This document shows positions 15,366 to 22,010 of a stretch of 22,010 bases of DNA, piece by piece. Made by a program: the position numbers and the translations under genes. Each line of letters begins with the position of its first letter. Positions within the stretch are counted from its first letter, which is position 1. The stretch lies in assembly GCA_043743145.1 (NCBI GenBank), contig JAYTXC010000007.1, forward strand, positions 1 to 22,010, written 5' to 3'. The notes under the pieces were generated by a model. The model did no database searches. It was not told the origin of the DNA and was given only the letters and a program-made list of their open reading frames with translations. This DNA is from JANYGA01 sp043743145 (GTDB lineage: Bacteria; Vulcanimicrobiota; Vulcanimicrobiia; Vulcanimicrobiales; Vulcanimicrobiaceae).

Positions 15366-16406
15366 TCAGCGAGCGGCGGGCGGTGCCAACTGCATGCGTA
15401 GATGATCGACGACCAGCCCCGCGGAGACGTTCGTGTTAGCGAGGCGCTCCGTATCGCCGATTGCCGCGAGCATCGCGACGAGCGCGTGAGGTTCGCGCGC
15501 GGGAAGCGCGGCGATGCGGTCGCGTTGGTCGGTCGCGAGCAGCGGAATCTCCGGACCCGCAACGGCGAGCGCGACCCAATCCCGCGCAGCGACGCGCACG
15601 AGTTCGATCAGCTCGCCGACGAGCGCGCGCTTCTCGGCTCCCGTGAGACTGCGATCGTCGAGCCGTAGAAAGCTCGCATCGGCGTTCTCGCCGCGAACCG
15701 CACGCGCGAACCAGGCGAATGACGCATCGCGTACGCCTGCCTCATCGCCGTCGAGAATCGCACGTGCACGCACGATGCTTCCCAGTGCGACCTCCGCCGC
15801 GAAATGCGCCTTCTCCGGCTCGACGCCATCCGCAACGAGCACGCGCTCGACATCGCTCGCGGGAAGCGGCCCAAACGCGATCTCCAACATGCGCGAACGA
15901 ATCGTCGCGAGCAATGCGCCGGGACCGTTCGTCGTGAGGATCACGACGACGCCTTTTGGCGGTTCTTCGAAAAATTTCAGGAGTGCATTCGCTGCCTCGT
16001 GCGTCGCAAACGCAACGTCACCGAGCATCACGACACGATACGCGCTCCGATAGCCGTGTAAAGAAAGTTCGCGGACGAGATCGCGTGCGGAGAGCTCCTC
16101 GTCGTGCAACGCGCTCCCGCCCTCCTTGCCGATCTTCACGACGCCTTCGGACGAAACGAAATCGGGGTGCGTGCCCGCAACGAAAAGCGTGCACCCCGGA
16201 CACACGCCACAATACCCGAGCACGGTCGGCTTCGGCGTCTCGCAGATGAGCGATTGCGCGAAGCGACGCGCGAAGGTCTTCTTCCCCACACCCGCAGGCC
16301 CGGTGAAGAGAAATCCGTGCGCCAAGCGCGCGCGATCGAGGTTACCGAAAAATGCGAGCGGCGCTTTCGCGCCGACGACATCGAACGAACCCGTCACGCC
16401 GGTCAT
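15366..16406 (-). CDS. holB: DNA polymerase III subunit delta'
   Basis: This is a clamp-loader subunit of 346 residues. The ATP-site-like loop GPAGVGKKTFA is at about 34-44. A zinc-binding Cys set C-x10-C-x2-C-x2-C (CETPKPTVLGYCGVCPGC) follows, then HPDF, the conserved HGYRSAYRVVMLGDVAFATHEAANALLKFFEEPP block and TIRSR at the sensor-1/arginine-finger position. The C-terminal half is helical. The start is ATG 16404-16406, which overlaps the tmk stop TGA by four bases (ATGA). Frames extending upstream to 16769 are the shadow of tmk. The tmk-holB order is conserved in many bacteria. Confidence 0.93.
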   Translation of the reverse strand: MTGVTGSFDVVGAKAPLAFFGNLDRARLAHGFLFTGPAGVGKKTFARRFAQSLICETPKPTVLGYCGVCPGCTLFVAGTHPDFVSSEGVVKIGKEGGSALHDEELSARDLVRELSLHGYRSAYRVVMLGDVAFATHEAANALLKFFEEPPKGVVVILTTNGPGALLATIRSRMLEIAFGPLPASDVERVLVADGVEPEKAHFAAEVALGSIVRARAILDGDEAGVRDASFAWFARAVRGENADASFLRLDDRSLTGAEKRALVGELIELVRVAARDWVALAVAGPEIPLLATDQRDRIAALPAREPHALVAMLAAIGDTERLANTNVSAGLVVDHLRMQLAPPAAR

Positions 16407-17047
16407 AGGCCGAACTTCGCCGCAACGAGCGCGGTTGCCGTCTCGCACAAGATGTCGGGCGCGAGCGTACCGTCGAGCGTGACGATGCGCGCATCCTCGC
16501 GTGCGAGCTCGAGGTATCCCGCGCGCACGCGTTCGTGAAAAGCCGTATCCTCGCGTTCGAGGCGGTCGATCGCAATATGCGCGGCCGCCGCACGCGACGC
16601 GACGCGCGAGCGCGATACGTCGACCGGCACATCCACCAAAAATGTGAGATCGGGTAAGCGCCCGCGCGTCGCCGTTTCCACGAGCGTGCGAAGCGTCTCG
16701 TAGCCGAGACCGCGGCCGAATCCTTGGTAAGCAAAGGTCGCATCGACGTAGCGATCGCAGAGCACCCACGCACCGCGCGCGAGCGCAGGTTCGATGATGT
16801 CGTCGATGAGTTGCGCGCGCGACGCGTTGACGACGAAGGCTTCGGTGAGCGGGCTAAGCACGACACCCGGCTCGACGAAGGCCGCGCGCAAGAGATTCCC
16901 GAGCGGCGTGCCGCCGGGTTCGCGCGTGGTCACGATATCGCGACCGCGTGCGACGAGTGCGACCGCGAGGCTCGAGAGAAGCGTCGATTTGCCGCTCCCC
17001 TCGATGCCTTCGACGGTGATGAAACGACCGGGATACCGAGCGGTTAC
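16403..17047 (-). CDS. tmk: Thymidylate kinase with no standard start codon
   Basis: Tmk phosphorylates dTMP to dTDP. Residues typical of the family include the P-loop EGIEGSGKST, TTREPGGTPLG, the DR-Y motif in CDRYVDATFAYQG, and the lid and helix segment IDRLEREDTAFHERVRAGYLELA. The frame that encodes the P-loop lies upstream of the first ATG, GTG or TTG (a GTG at 16931-16933 that would remove the P-loop). Upstream of it, down to the preceding in-frame TAA within the R3H gene, no ATG, GTG or TTG is present. GTA at 17045-17047 overlaps the R3H stop as GTAA and has GGAG seven bases upstream; starting there gives 214 residues, the usual length. I list this span. ATC at 17018-17020 is the other weak option. 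Confidence 0.85.
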   Translation of the reverse strand, partial: VTARYPGRFITVEGIEGSGKSTLLSSLAVALVARGRDIVTTREPGGTPLGNLLRAAFVEPGVVLSPLTEAFVVNASRAQLIDDIIEPALARGAWVLCDRYVDATFAYQGFGRGLGYETLRTLVETATRGRLPDLTFLVDVPVDVSRSRVASRAAAAHIAIDRLEREDTAFHERVRAGYLELAREDARIVTLDGTLAPDILCETATALVAAKFGL

Positions 17048-18693
17048 GCGGACGCTCCGGTGCCGTACGGCAGGTCGTTATTGCGGAAGAGCACGAGCCG
17101 GCGATTGGGCTCCATACCCGTACTCCGGGACATCACGCGATGCTCTTCGGCGAGCTGATGCTGCAGGCGACGCACGTACGACGTCTGCGGCGTGAGTTCG
17201 ACGGGTTTGCTATCGAGCAATACCTTATAGATCGCTTCGGAAGCTTCGCGAATCGCGATCTCTTCCGCATCGATCGATGCCAAGGCGAAGATATCTTTGA
17301 GTGCGTTCATGACTTGTGCCGTCGTGTTCGTTTTGATCGAATAGATCGGCACGTTTTCCGTCGCGATCGATTTGAGTTTATCGCTCTCCTTTCGTTCGAG
17401 CGATTTGAGCGTGAGCACGACGTCGGCGTCGTCCCACTTGCGCGCGATCGATGCGTTGACTCCGAGGTTGTGAATCGCACGCTCGATCTTGTTGCGCGAA
17501 ACGCCGTACGGAAAGAGCAGTACGTGTTGCGCGTCGCTGCGTGTATCGAGGTCGCGCTCGGCGAGATCGGCTTCGCGCATCGCTTGCGCGAACTCAGACT
17601 CAGGGGAGTTTGCAGCGACGAGTTTGGGCGAACCACTCGCGCCGGAGACGTTCGCGCGCTTGGGCGGAGCGATGCCCGTCGCTTCTTGCACGACTTGAAC
17701 CGCACCGCCGGGGAGACGCTGACGCACTTCGGCTTGCGGTTGATAGCCACGCAAGAGTGCGTCGACGGTTTCCGCGACGTTCTGATAGATCGAGAGCCGA
17801 TTGCGATCGTTGATCTCGATGAGCACGTCGAATGTGGGCGGCGCTTTGCGCTCGAGGACGGTCTTCCGCGTGCCGCGGCGGCGCGCTTCTTCGTCGCTGA
17901 GCGTCACCGTGCTGATGCCGCCGACGAGATCGGAGAGCGTCGGATTCATGAGCAGATTTTCGAGCGTCTTGCCGTGAGCGGTGCCGATGAGTTGCACGCC
18001 GCGCTCCGCGATCGTGCGCGCGGCCATCGCTTCCATCTCCGTCCCGATTTCGTCGATGACGACGACTTCGGGCATGTGATTTTCGACGGCTTCGACCATG
18101 ACGTTGTGTTGCAGTGCCGCGTTTGCGACTTGCATGCGTCGCGCGTGACCGATCCCGGGATGCGGGATGTCACCATCGCCACCGATTTCGTTCGACGTAT
18201 CGACGACGACGACGCGTTTGCGATCTTCCGAAAGCACGCGCGCGCATTCACGCAAGATCGTCGTCTTTCCGACGCCCGGTGGTCCGAGCAAACACACGGA
18301 TTTTCCGGCGCGGATCACGTCGCTGATGATATCGATCGTACCGTACACGGCGCGGCCGACGCGACACGTAAGCCCGACGACCTTCCCTTGACGATTGCGA
18401 ATCGCGGAGACGCGATGCAACGTCGATTCGATGCCAGCGCGGTTGTCGCTCCCGAACGCCGATAAGCGCGAGCTCACGTGCGCGAGATCTTCGAACGTGA
18501 CCGCCGTGTCGGAGAGAAACACGAAGTCGTCGGGAAAGCGCGCTTCGGGCGGGCGCCCGAGGTCGAGAACGACTTCGACGAGCGATTCGAAGTTCGGGAG
18601 GCGAGCGAGCCCTTGCCGGATCGGTAGGGGGAAGATATCCAGCAGGTTGGTTAGTTCGCAGTGGGCGGAGAGAGTCTCGGCGTTAACGGCCAA
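17044..18693 (-). CDS. R3H-domain AAA ATPase (SpoIIIAA/Ycf45-like)
   Basis: The protein has 549 residues. A SpoIIIAA-like AAA domain spans about 20-280 with Walker A GPPGVGKTT at 137-145, Walker B EVVVIDEIG at 209-217 and GTAHGKTLENLL after it. A middle segment is of low complexity (about 330-390). A further alpha/beta unit near 400-470 (HVLLFPYGVSRNKIERAI) precedes a C-terminal R3H domain at about 475-540, where R508-x3-H512 (RRLQH) is the name-giving motif that binds single-stranded nucleic acid. Cyanobacteria and plastids carry homologues (Ycf45); the role is unsettled. The start is TTG 18691-18693 with GAGG seven bases upstream. Its stop overlaps the first codons of tmk. Confidence 0.92.
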   Translation of the reverse strand: MAVNAETLSAHCELTNLLDIFPLPIRQGLARLPNFESLVEVVLDLGRPPEARFPDDFVFLSDTAVTFEDLAHVSSRLSAFGSDNRAGIESTLHRVSAIRNRQGKVVGLTCRVGRAVYGTIDIISDVIRAGKSVCLLGPPGVGKTTILRECARVLSEDRKRVVVVDTSNEIGGDGDIPHPGIGHARRMQVANAALQHNVMVEAVENHMPEVVVIDEIGTEMEAMAARTIAERGVQLIGTAHGKTLENLLMNPTLSDLVGGISTVTLSDEEARRRGTRKTVLERKAPPTFDVLIEINDRNRLSIYQNVAETVDALLRGYQPQAEVRQRLPGGAVQVVQEATGIAPPKRANVSGASGSPKLVAANSPESEFAQAMREADLAERDLDTRSDAQHVLLFPYGVSRNKIERAIHNLGVNASIARKWDDADVVLTLKSLERKESDKLKSIATENVPIYSIKTNTTAQVMNALKDIFALASIDAEEIAIREASEAIYKVLLDSKPVELTPQTSYVRRLQHQLAEEHRVMSRSTGMEPNRRLVLFRNNDLPYGTGASA

Positions 18694-18762
18694 TGCACAT
18701 CCTCGGCTTAAAATTCGGTCGTTTGCCGGCCTTGCGGGCCGACGCGTTCCGTGGTGGCGGTC

Positions 18763-20379
18763 TTAGGGAATCGGATGACCGTGTTCCTGTACTACCCGGA
18801 TCGACCGTAGTTCCGAGTCGTAGGGTCCTTGCATACGAACGCCAGCTTTTTTCTCGAGATCGAGATAATCGACGATCGCTTGCGTGATTTCTTCCCCGGG
18901 CGAGATAACCGGGATGCCCGGTGGATATGGTGTGATCACCTCCGCACAGATGCGTCCCGCGCTTTCTTTGAATCGCACGAATTCCGTCGGCGCTAAAAAC
19001 GCGTCGCGGGGGAGCATGCGAATCGGCGGGATCGGGGGTAAATTGTACGTCCCGGTCTCGAGTCGACGTTCGAGAACGCCCGACGGCGAGAAGACGTCGA
19101 TGGGACGGTCTTCGCGGGAGAGTTCCTTGACGCCGTACACGAGTCGATCGGCGGCCTCTTGCGTCGTACCGATGGTGAACAATGCGAGGCAATTGAAAAG
19201 GTCGGCGAGTTCGCATTGCACGTTGTAGCGACGCCGTAAGATCTCTTCGGCTTCGTATCCCGTGTAGCCGAGATCTTTCACCGTAATCGTGATCTTCGTC
19301 GGATCGAGATCGTACACGCCGGGCTTGCCAACTTGTTCATCACCAAAGCAATAGATGCCCGGGATGTCGTTGAGCCGGCGACGCGTATCGTTGGCGAGTT
19401 CGATCGTATGCGAGAGCAGCGCACCGCCCTCCATCGCCATCTGCCGCCGCGCGACATCGAGTGAGGCGACGAGCACGAGATTCGGCGACGTCGAGAGAAA
19501 CAGCTTGACGACGGCTTTGAGCCGATCGAGCGGAATACGTTCGCCCTTTTGGTGCAGCATCGCGGTTTGCGAAAGACTGCCGAGCATCTTGTGCGTCGAG
19601 TTGATGCACATATCCGCACCCGCTGCGATCGCATCGATCGGGAGTGCGGGATGGAAGTGAAAGTGCGGTCCCCACGCTTCGTCGACGAGAAACGGCACGC
19701 CGAACTCGTGTACGACGGCAGCGATGCCTTCGAGGTCGGCGGTCACGCCGTAATACGTTGGGCTCACGATATACACGGCTTTGATATCGGGATGCTCCGC
19801 CAGCGTCGCGCGCACCGTCTCAGGCGTGATCGTATGATCCATGTGCAAGCCCACATCGACTTCGGGCTTCATCCAAATCGGTTGCGCGCCGCTCATGATG
19901 AGCCCGCCCATCGCGCTCTTGTGCGCGTTGCGCGGTAAGGCAATTTTCTCACCGGGATTGAGCGCGGCCATCATCATGATTTGATTGCCGCTCGTCGATC
20001 CGTTGATCAGAAAAAATGTGTGATCGGCATCGTATGCGGCGGCGGCAAGTGCTTGCGCTTGTGCGATCGCTTCTTCGGGCTGCAAGAGATCGTCGAGCCC
20101 GCGGATCTGCGTGAGATCGATCGCGAGGACGTTATCGCCGAGAAAATCGCGGAGTTCGCGATCCATCCCGCGACCCTGCATGTGGCCGGGGGTGTGGAAT
20201 GGGATTACGCCAGAGTCTACGTAGTCGAGGAGGACATCGAAGTACGGCGTCCGGCTTTGATCCCCGGGCCTCCGTGTTCTTCGCAGTCGCGAACGGTTCC
20301 GCTTCGTTTCGCATGGCGATTTGAAACGAGCGCTTACGTTCGCGTGCGCAACACGATAGCGAGCATCGTAACATCGCAA
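18763..20379 (-). CDS. Orn/Lys/Arg decarboxylase family protein (PLP-dependent)
   Basis: These are fold-type I decarboxylases that convert ornithine, lysine or arginine to polyamines, or YaaO-like proteins of unproven substrate. Motifs are TPYFDVLLDYVDSGVIPFHTPGHMQG, NGSTSGNQ, VDEAWGPHFHFHP and the PLP lysine in NSTHKMLG (K264 of the longest frame). The family C-terminal domain follows at about 400-538, ending in ITPYPPGIPVISPGEEIT. Homology begins near codon 40, at base 20262. The preceding residues are Arg-rich, overlap the upstream gene and look like a shadow frame, so the true start is unclear; see the finding on this. R3H-ATPase, tmk and holB follow. Substrate preference cannot be told from sequence. 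Confidence 0.87.
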   Translation of the reverse strand: MRCYDARYRVAHANVSARFKSPCETKRNRSRLRRTRRPGDQSRTPYFDVLLDYVDSGVIPFHTPGHMQGRGMDRELRDFLGDNVLAIDLTQIRGLDDLLQPEEAIAQAQALAAAAYDADHTFFLINGSTSGNQIMMMAALNPGEKIALPRNAHKSAMGGLIMSGAQPIWMKPEVDVGLHMDHTITPETVRATLAEHPDIKAVYIVSPTYYGVTADLEGIAAVVHEFGVPFLVDEAWGPHFHFHPALPIDAIAAGADMCINSTHKMLGSLSQTAMLHQKGERIPLDRLKAVVKLFLSTSPNLVLVASLDVARRQMAMEGGALLSHTIELANDTRRRLNDIPGIYCFGDEQVGKPGVYDLDPTKITITVKDLGYTGYEAEEILRRRYNVQCELADLFNCLALFTIGTTQEAADRLVYGVKELSREDRPIDVFSPSGVLERRLETGTYNLPPIPPIRMLPRDAFLAPTEFVRFKESAGRICAEVITPYPPGIPVISPGEEITQAIVDYLDLEKKAGVRMQGPYDSELRSIRVVQEHGHPIP

Positions 20380-20771
20380 GCCGCTTGTGCGAATGTTGCG
20401 ACGGCGCGTGCGGATTCATTTGCGTTGAGCCGCGCGATCGCGCTTGCATCGTAACCGCGTGCAGAGAGTTCGCCATGAATCGGCACTTGCACGAAAGCGG
20501 TGATGCCAAGAACGAGGATGCCCGCGCCTGCAGCCGCGAGGGGTAACCACATGGGTACGCCACGCGGCCGATCGAAAACGAGCGCTACGTTCGCGAAGAC
20601 AGCGATCAATAACGCAGGTCCGATCGAAAACGTAATACGCTCGGAGTGAAACGCGTGAAACGCCGGAAATTCGGCCGCGCCCACGCGCGCGAAATTCGGG
20701 TACGCGACCGTCGCAACGTATGTTTCGATGCCGAGCGCCACGAGCGCCGCGACTGAAGCGATGAGGAGCAT
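20334..20771 (-). CDS. Four-helix membrane protein (DUF1772-like)
   Basis: The 145-residue protein has four hydrophobic helices at about 1-23, 46-65, 74-96 and 124-141. A loop (VPIHGELSARGYDASAIARLNANES) resembles the conserved 'P-x-N ... L ... R' loop of DUF1772-type membrane proteins. The family has no known function. The start ATG is at 20769-20771, six bases after the HNH gene stop, so the two are likely in one operon. Its end overlaps the longest decarboxylase frame by 46 bases, which is one reason to doubt that longer start. Confidence 0.7.
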   Translation of the reverse strand: MLLIASVAALVALGIETYVATVAYPNFARVGAAEFPAFHAFHSERITFSIGPALLIAVFANVALVFDRPRGVPMWLPLAAAGAGILVLGITAFVQVPIHGELSARGYDASAIARLNANESARAVATFAQAACDVTMLAIVLRTRT

Positions 20772-20777
20772 GCCGCG

Positions 20778-21320
20778 TTAGAGTTCGGGTTCGGCTTCCA
20801 CGACCTCGTCGATCGAGACGTTGTAGAGGAAGAGAAACTTGTGCCATTCGCCCGGTAGCGTGTTACGTTTGACGCGAATCCACGGAATATATTTCGGCGC
20901 CTTTGGTTTGCGGCGCAGCGGCATATTTGCGTGTTCGGGCGTGCGGTTGTTCTTGCGGTTATTGCAGCGCATGCACGCGCAGACGAGATTTTCCCACGTC
21001 GAGGGGCCGCCCTTACTTTTCGGTAGCACGTGGTCGACGGTCATGAGGCGCTCGCCGCGCAGACTGCAGTACTGGCATTGGTAATCGTCGCGCAACAGGA
21101 TGTTTTTCTTCGTGAGCGCGACCTTCTGCATCGGCCGCCGTATGTAGTAGAGCATGCGGATGATCGAGGGCATCCGCATCTCGTACGTGGGCGAGCTGAG
21201 CATTTGCGAGCGTCCGTGGACGACTTCGGCCTTCCCGGAAAACAAGAGTTTGACCGCACGTTGAAAGCTCGTGATATTGAGCGCTTCGTAGGTGAAGTTC
21301 AGCACTAAAACGTCGGTCAC
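20778..21320 (-). CDS. HNH endonuclease family protein
   Basis: The protein has 180 residues. A zinc-finger-like CQYCSLRGERLMTVDHVLPKSKGG segment supplies C-x2-C and the first His of the HNH core (DH). TWENLVCACMRCNNRKNNRTP supplies the Asn and the second C-x2-C. The N-terminal part (DVLVLNFTYEALNITSFQRAVKLL and AEVVHG) is that of a common chromosomal HNH family (McrA/paaA-type) found beside housekeeping genes; it is not obviously a restriction or homing nuclease. The start is GTG 21318-21320 with AAGG five bases upstream. The membrane gene follows six bases after the stop. Confidence 0.9.
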   Translation of the reverse strand: MTDVLVLNFTYEALNITSFQRAVKLLFSGKAEVVHGRSQMLSSPTYEMRMPSIIRMLYYIRRPMQKVALTKKNILLRDDYQCQYCSLRGERLMTVDHVLPKSKGGPSTWENLVCACMRCNNRKNNRTPEHANMPLRRKPKAPKYIPWIRVKRNTLPGEWHKFLFLYNVSIDEVVEAEPEL

Positions 21321-21372
21321 GGTCGCCTTTCTTTCCAGAGCGCGCGGGTGGCTAAAACGCGAGAGGCGAGGC

Positions 21373-21654
21373 TCATGTGCCTCGCTTCTTCACGTAAGAA
21401 AGTCGCAATTCGGTGAGCATCCTTGCGATCTCGGCCCGCTCGTCTCCGGATAACCTCGCCGATATTCGGTCGTACGCGCGCCCGGCGATGTCGATTGCGA
21501 TCTCAGCATCGTCGAGGCGGCGCGTTTCATCGCCATCGCCATCGGTAGCGGCAACGCCCAAAAGGCCGTGCGCGACGAAGGCGAGGTTCGCAACGACCTC
21601 AATCATGACGATCTCGATCGACGGCATCGTCGTCGTGTTCGGCTGATCTGCCAT
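21373..21654 (-). CDS. Small helical protein, DUF1844-like
   Basis: This 93-residue protein has a helix (IEIVMIEVVANLAFVAHGLLG) with an aspartate-rich loop, then an EIAIDIAGRAYDRISARLSGDERAEIARMLTELRLSY segment. The order resembles DUF1844: 'L-G' after the first helix, an Ile-Asp helix, an 'L-x-x-x-E' and a final 'L-R-x-x-Y'. I assign it by pattern only. The start is ATG 21652-21654; it is divergent from the membrane gene at 21715. It may begin the operon with the HNH gene, 52 bases apart. Confidence 0.6.
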   Translation of the reverse strand: MADQPNTTTMPSIEIVMIEVVANLAFVAHGLLGVAATDGDGDETRRLDDAEIAIDIAGRAYDRISARLSGDERAEIARMLTELRLSYVKKRGT

Positions 21655-21714
21655 CGTCTATATATTCAGCCGTGCGCGCCGGGCTTCCTCGCATGAAGCG
21701 TTTAACGGTCGAGC
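21655..21714. promoter_or_regulatory. Divergent spacer upstream of two genes
   Basis: This 60-base interval must hold promoter sequence for both flanking genes. A TATATA run at 21659-21664 lies just upstream of the minus-strand start and could be part of a -10 element, although it is close to the ATG. Confidence 0.3.
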
Positions 21715-22010
21715 ATGACACGTAGCGCCCGGCCCCTGGTCGCTCCCCTGCGGCTAGCATTTGGCATCCTCGTACTTACGGCCGTCGGGATCCAGCTTGA
21801 CGCCGCTTCGCAGAAACCCAACTTTCACGCCGCCAACTTCTTCGGTTTCTTTACCATCTTGAGCAACACGTTCGCGGCGCTCATTTTTCTCTACAGCGCG
21901 GCACGCACGCACGACCGCCTCCACATACTCGACGTCTTGCGCGGCGGAGCGACGCTCGCGATGGCGCTCGTCGGGATTATTTTTTCGGTCTTACTCGCGA
22001 AGCTCGATTC
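21715..22010 (+). CDS. Pr6Pr-family membrane protein (partial, runs off the end)
   Basis: The first 98 codons are present, from ATG 21715 to the window edge. A first hydrophobic helix is followed by HAANFFGFFTILSNTFAALIF, the typical 'N-F-F-x-x-F-T-I-x-S-N' motif of Pr6Pr proteins, then a third span near residues 78-96. Pr6Pr proteins are uncharacterised integral membrane proteins, present in many bacteria and related by fold to FAR-17a/AIG1. The last helices lie beyond the window. Confidence 0.75.
   Translation, partial: MTRSARPLVAPLRLAFGILVLTAVGIQLDAASQKPNFHAANFFGFFTILSNTFAALIFLYSAARTHDRLHILDVLRGGATLAMALVGIIFSVLLAKLD

Noticed and set aside
16406..16769. N-terminal extension of holB
   Set aside because: It is the shadow of tmk in another frame, and ATG 16406 forms a normal ATGA overlap with tmk.
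20132..20563. 143-residue minus-strand frame containing MRNEAEPF
   Set aside because: The frame ends in Arg/Pro-rich shadow sequence over the decarboxylase. Only its short N-terminal part is of interest, as a frameshift partner.
20778..21320. HNH gene as part of a restriction, homing or defence system
   Set aside because: There is no methylase, integrase, intron or toxin-antitoxin neighbour. The N-terminal region matches a common chromosomal HNH family beside housekeeping genes.
1..22010. CRISPR arrays, tRNA or rRNA genes, insertion sequences, prophage
   Set aside because: I saw no spaced direct repeats, cloverleaf or rRNA motifs, transposase or phage structural genes, and no sharp change in composition.

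Overview
This is a high-GC bacterial chromosome segment made almost entirely of housekeeping and metabolic genes. I see no rRNA, tRNA, CRISPR array, transposase, integrase or phage gene. The strong preference for G/C at third codon positions, the frequent GTG and TTG starts, and the order decarboxylase / R3H-ATPase / tmk / holB suggest a non-proteobacterial lineage. A WPS-2/Eremiobacterota-like or other Terrabacteria-type genome is my best guess, and it rests on impression rather than a search.

Layout. Bases 1-2021 hold the tail of a plus-strand gene, a secreted protein and a Yip1-type membrane protein on the minus strand, and a small secreted plus-strand protein behind a hairpin-rich divergent spacer. 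Bases 2039-4470 (minus) carry a MocR-type regulator followed by mutY, which overlap by one base. Bases 4527-4862 hold what looks like a decayed secreted-protein gene. Bases 4887-8220 (plus) are a lipoate block: lpdA, a small ABM-fold protein, lipB and lipA. After 445 bases with no convincing gene come a DHA2-family MFS exporter and an HxlR regulator (to 10535). Bases 10539-13045 (minus) carry glutamate dehydrogenase and ychF. Bases 13118-15353 (plus) carry a DUF151 nuclease-fold protein, mtnP, a membrane protein and a 50-residue small ORF.

Bases 15366-21654 (minus) read in transcription order as a DUF1844-like protein, an HNH endonuclease, a four-helix membrane protein, an Orn/Lys/Arg decarboxylase-family protein, an R3H-domain AAA ATPase, tmk and holB. 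The decarboxylase-tmk-holB order recalls yaaO-tmk-holB of Bacillus. The window ends in a plus-strand Pr6Pr-like membrane protein.

The most interesting signals are about how genes start, not a new system. The tmk reading frame has no ATG, GTG or TTG before its P-loop: an SD-like GGAG sits 7 bases before GTA, in a GTAA overlap with the upstream stop, where GTGA would be expected. The decarboxylase likewise lacks a believable start, and one base in a GGGG run would join it to a natural-looking N-terminus. A near-perfect palindrome covers the probable start of the MocR gene. The octamer GCGATCGC, identical to the cyanobacterial HIP1 core, recurs at least 11 times.
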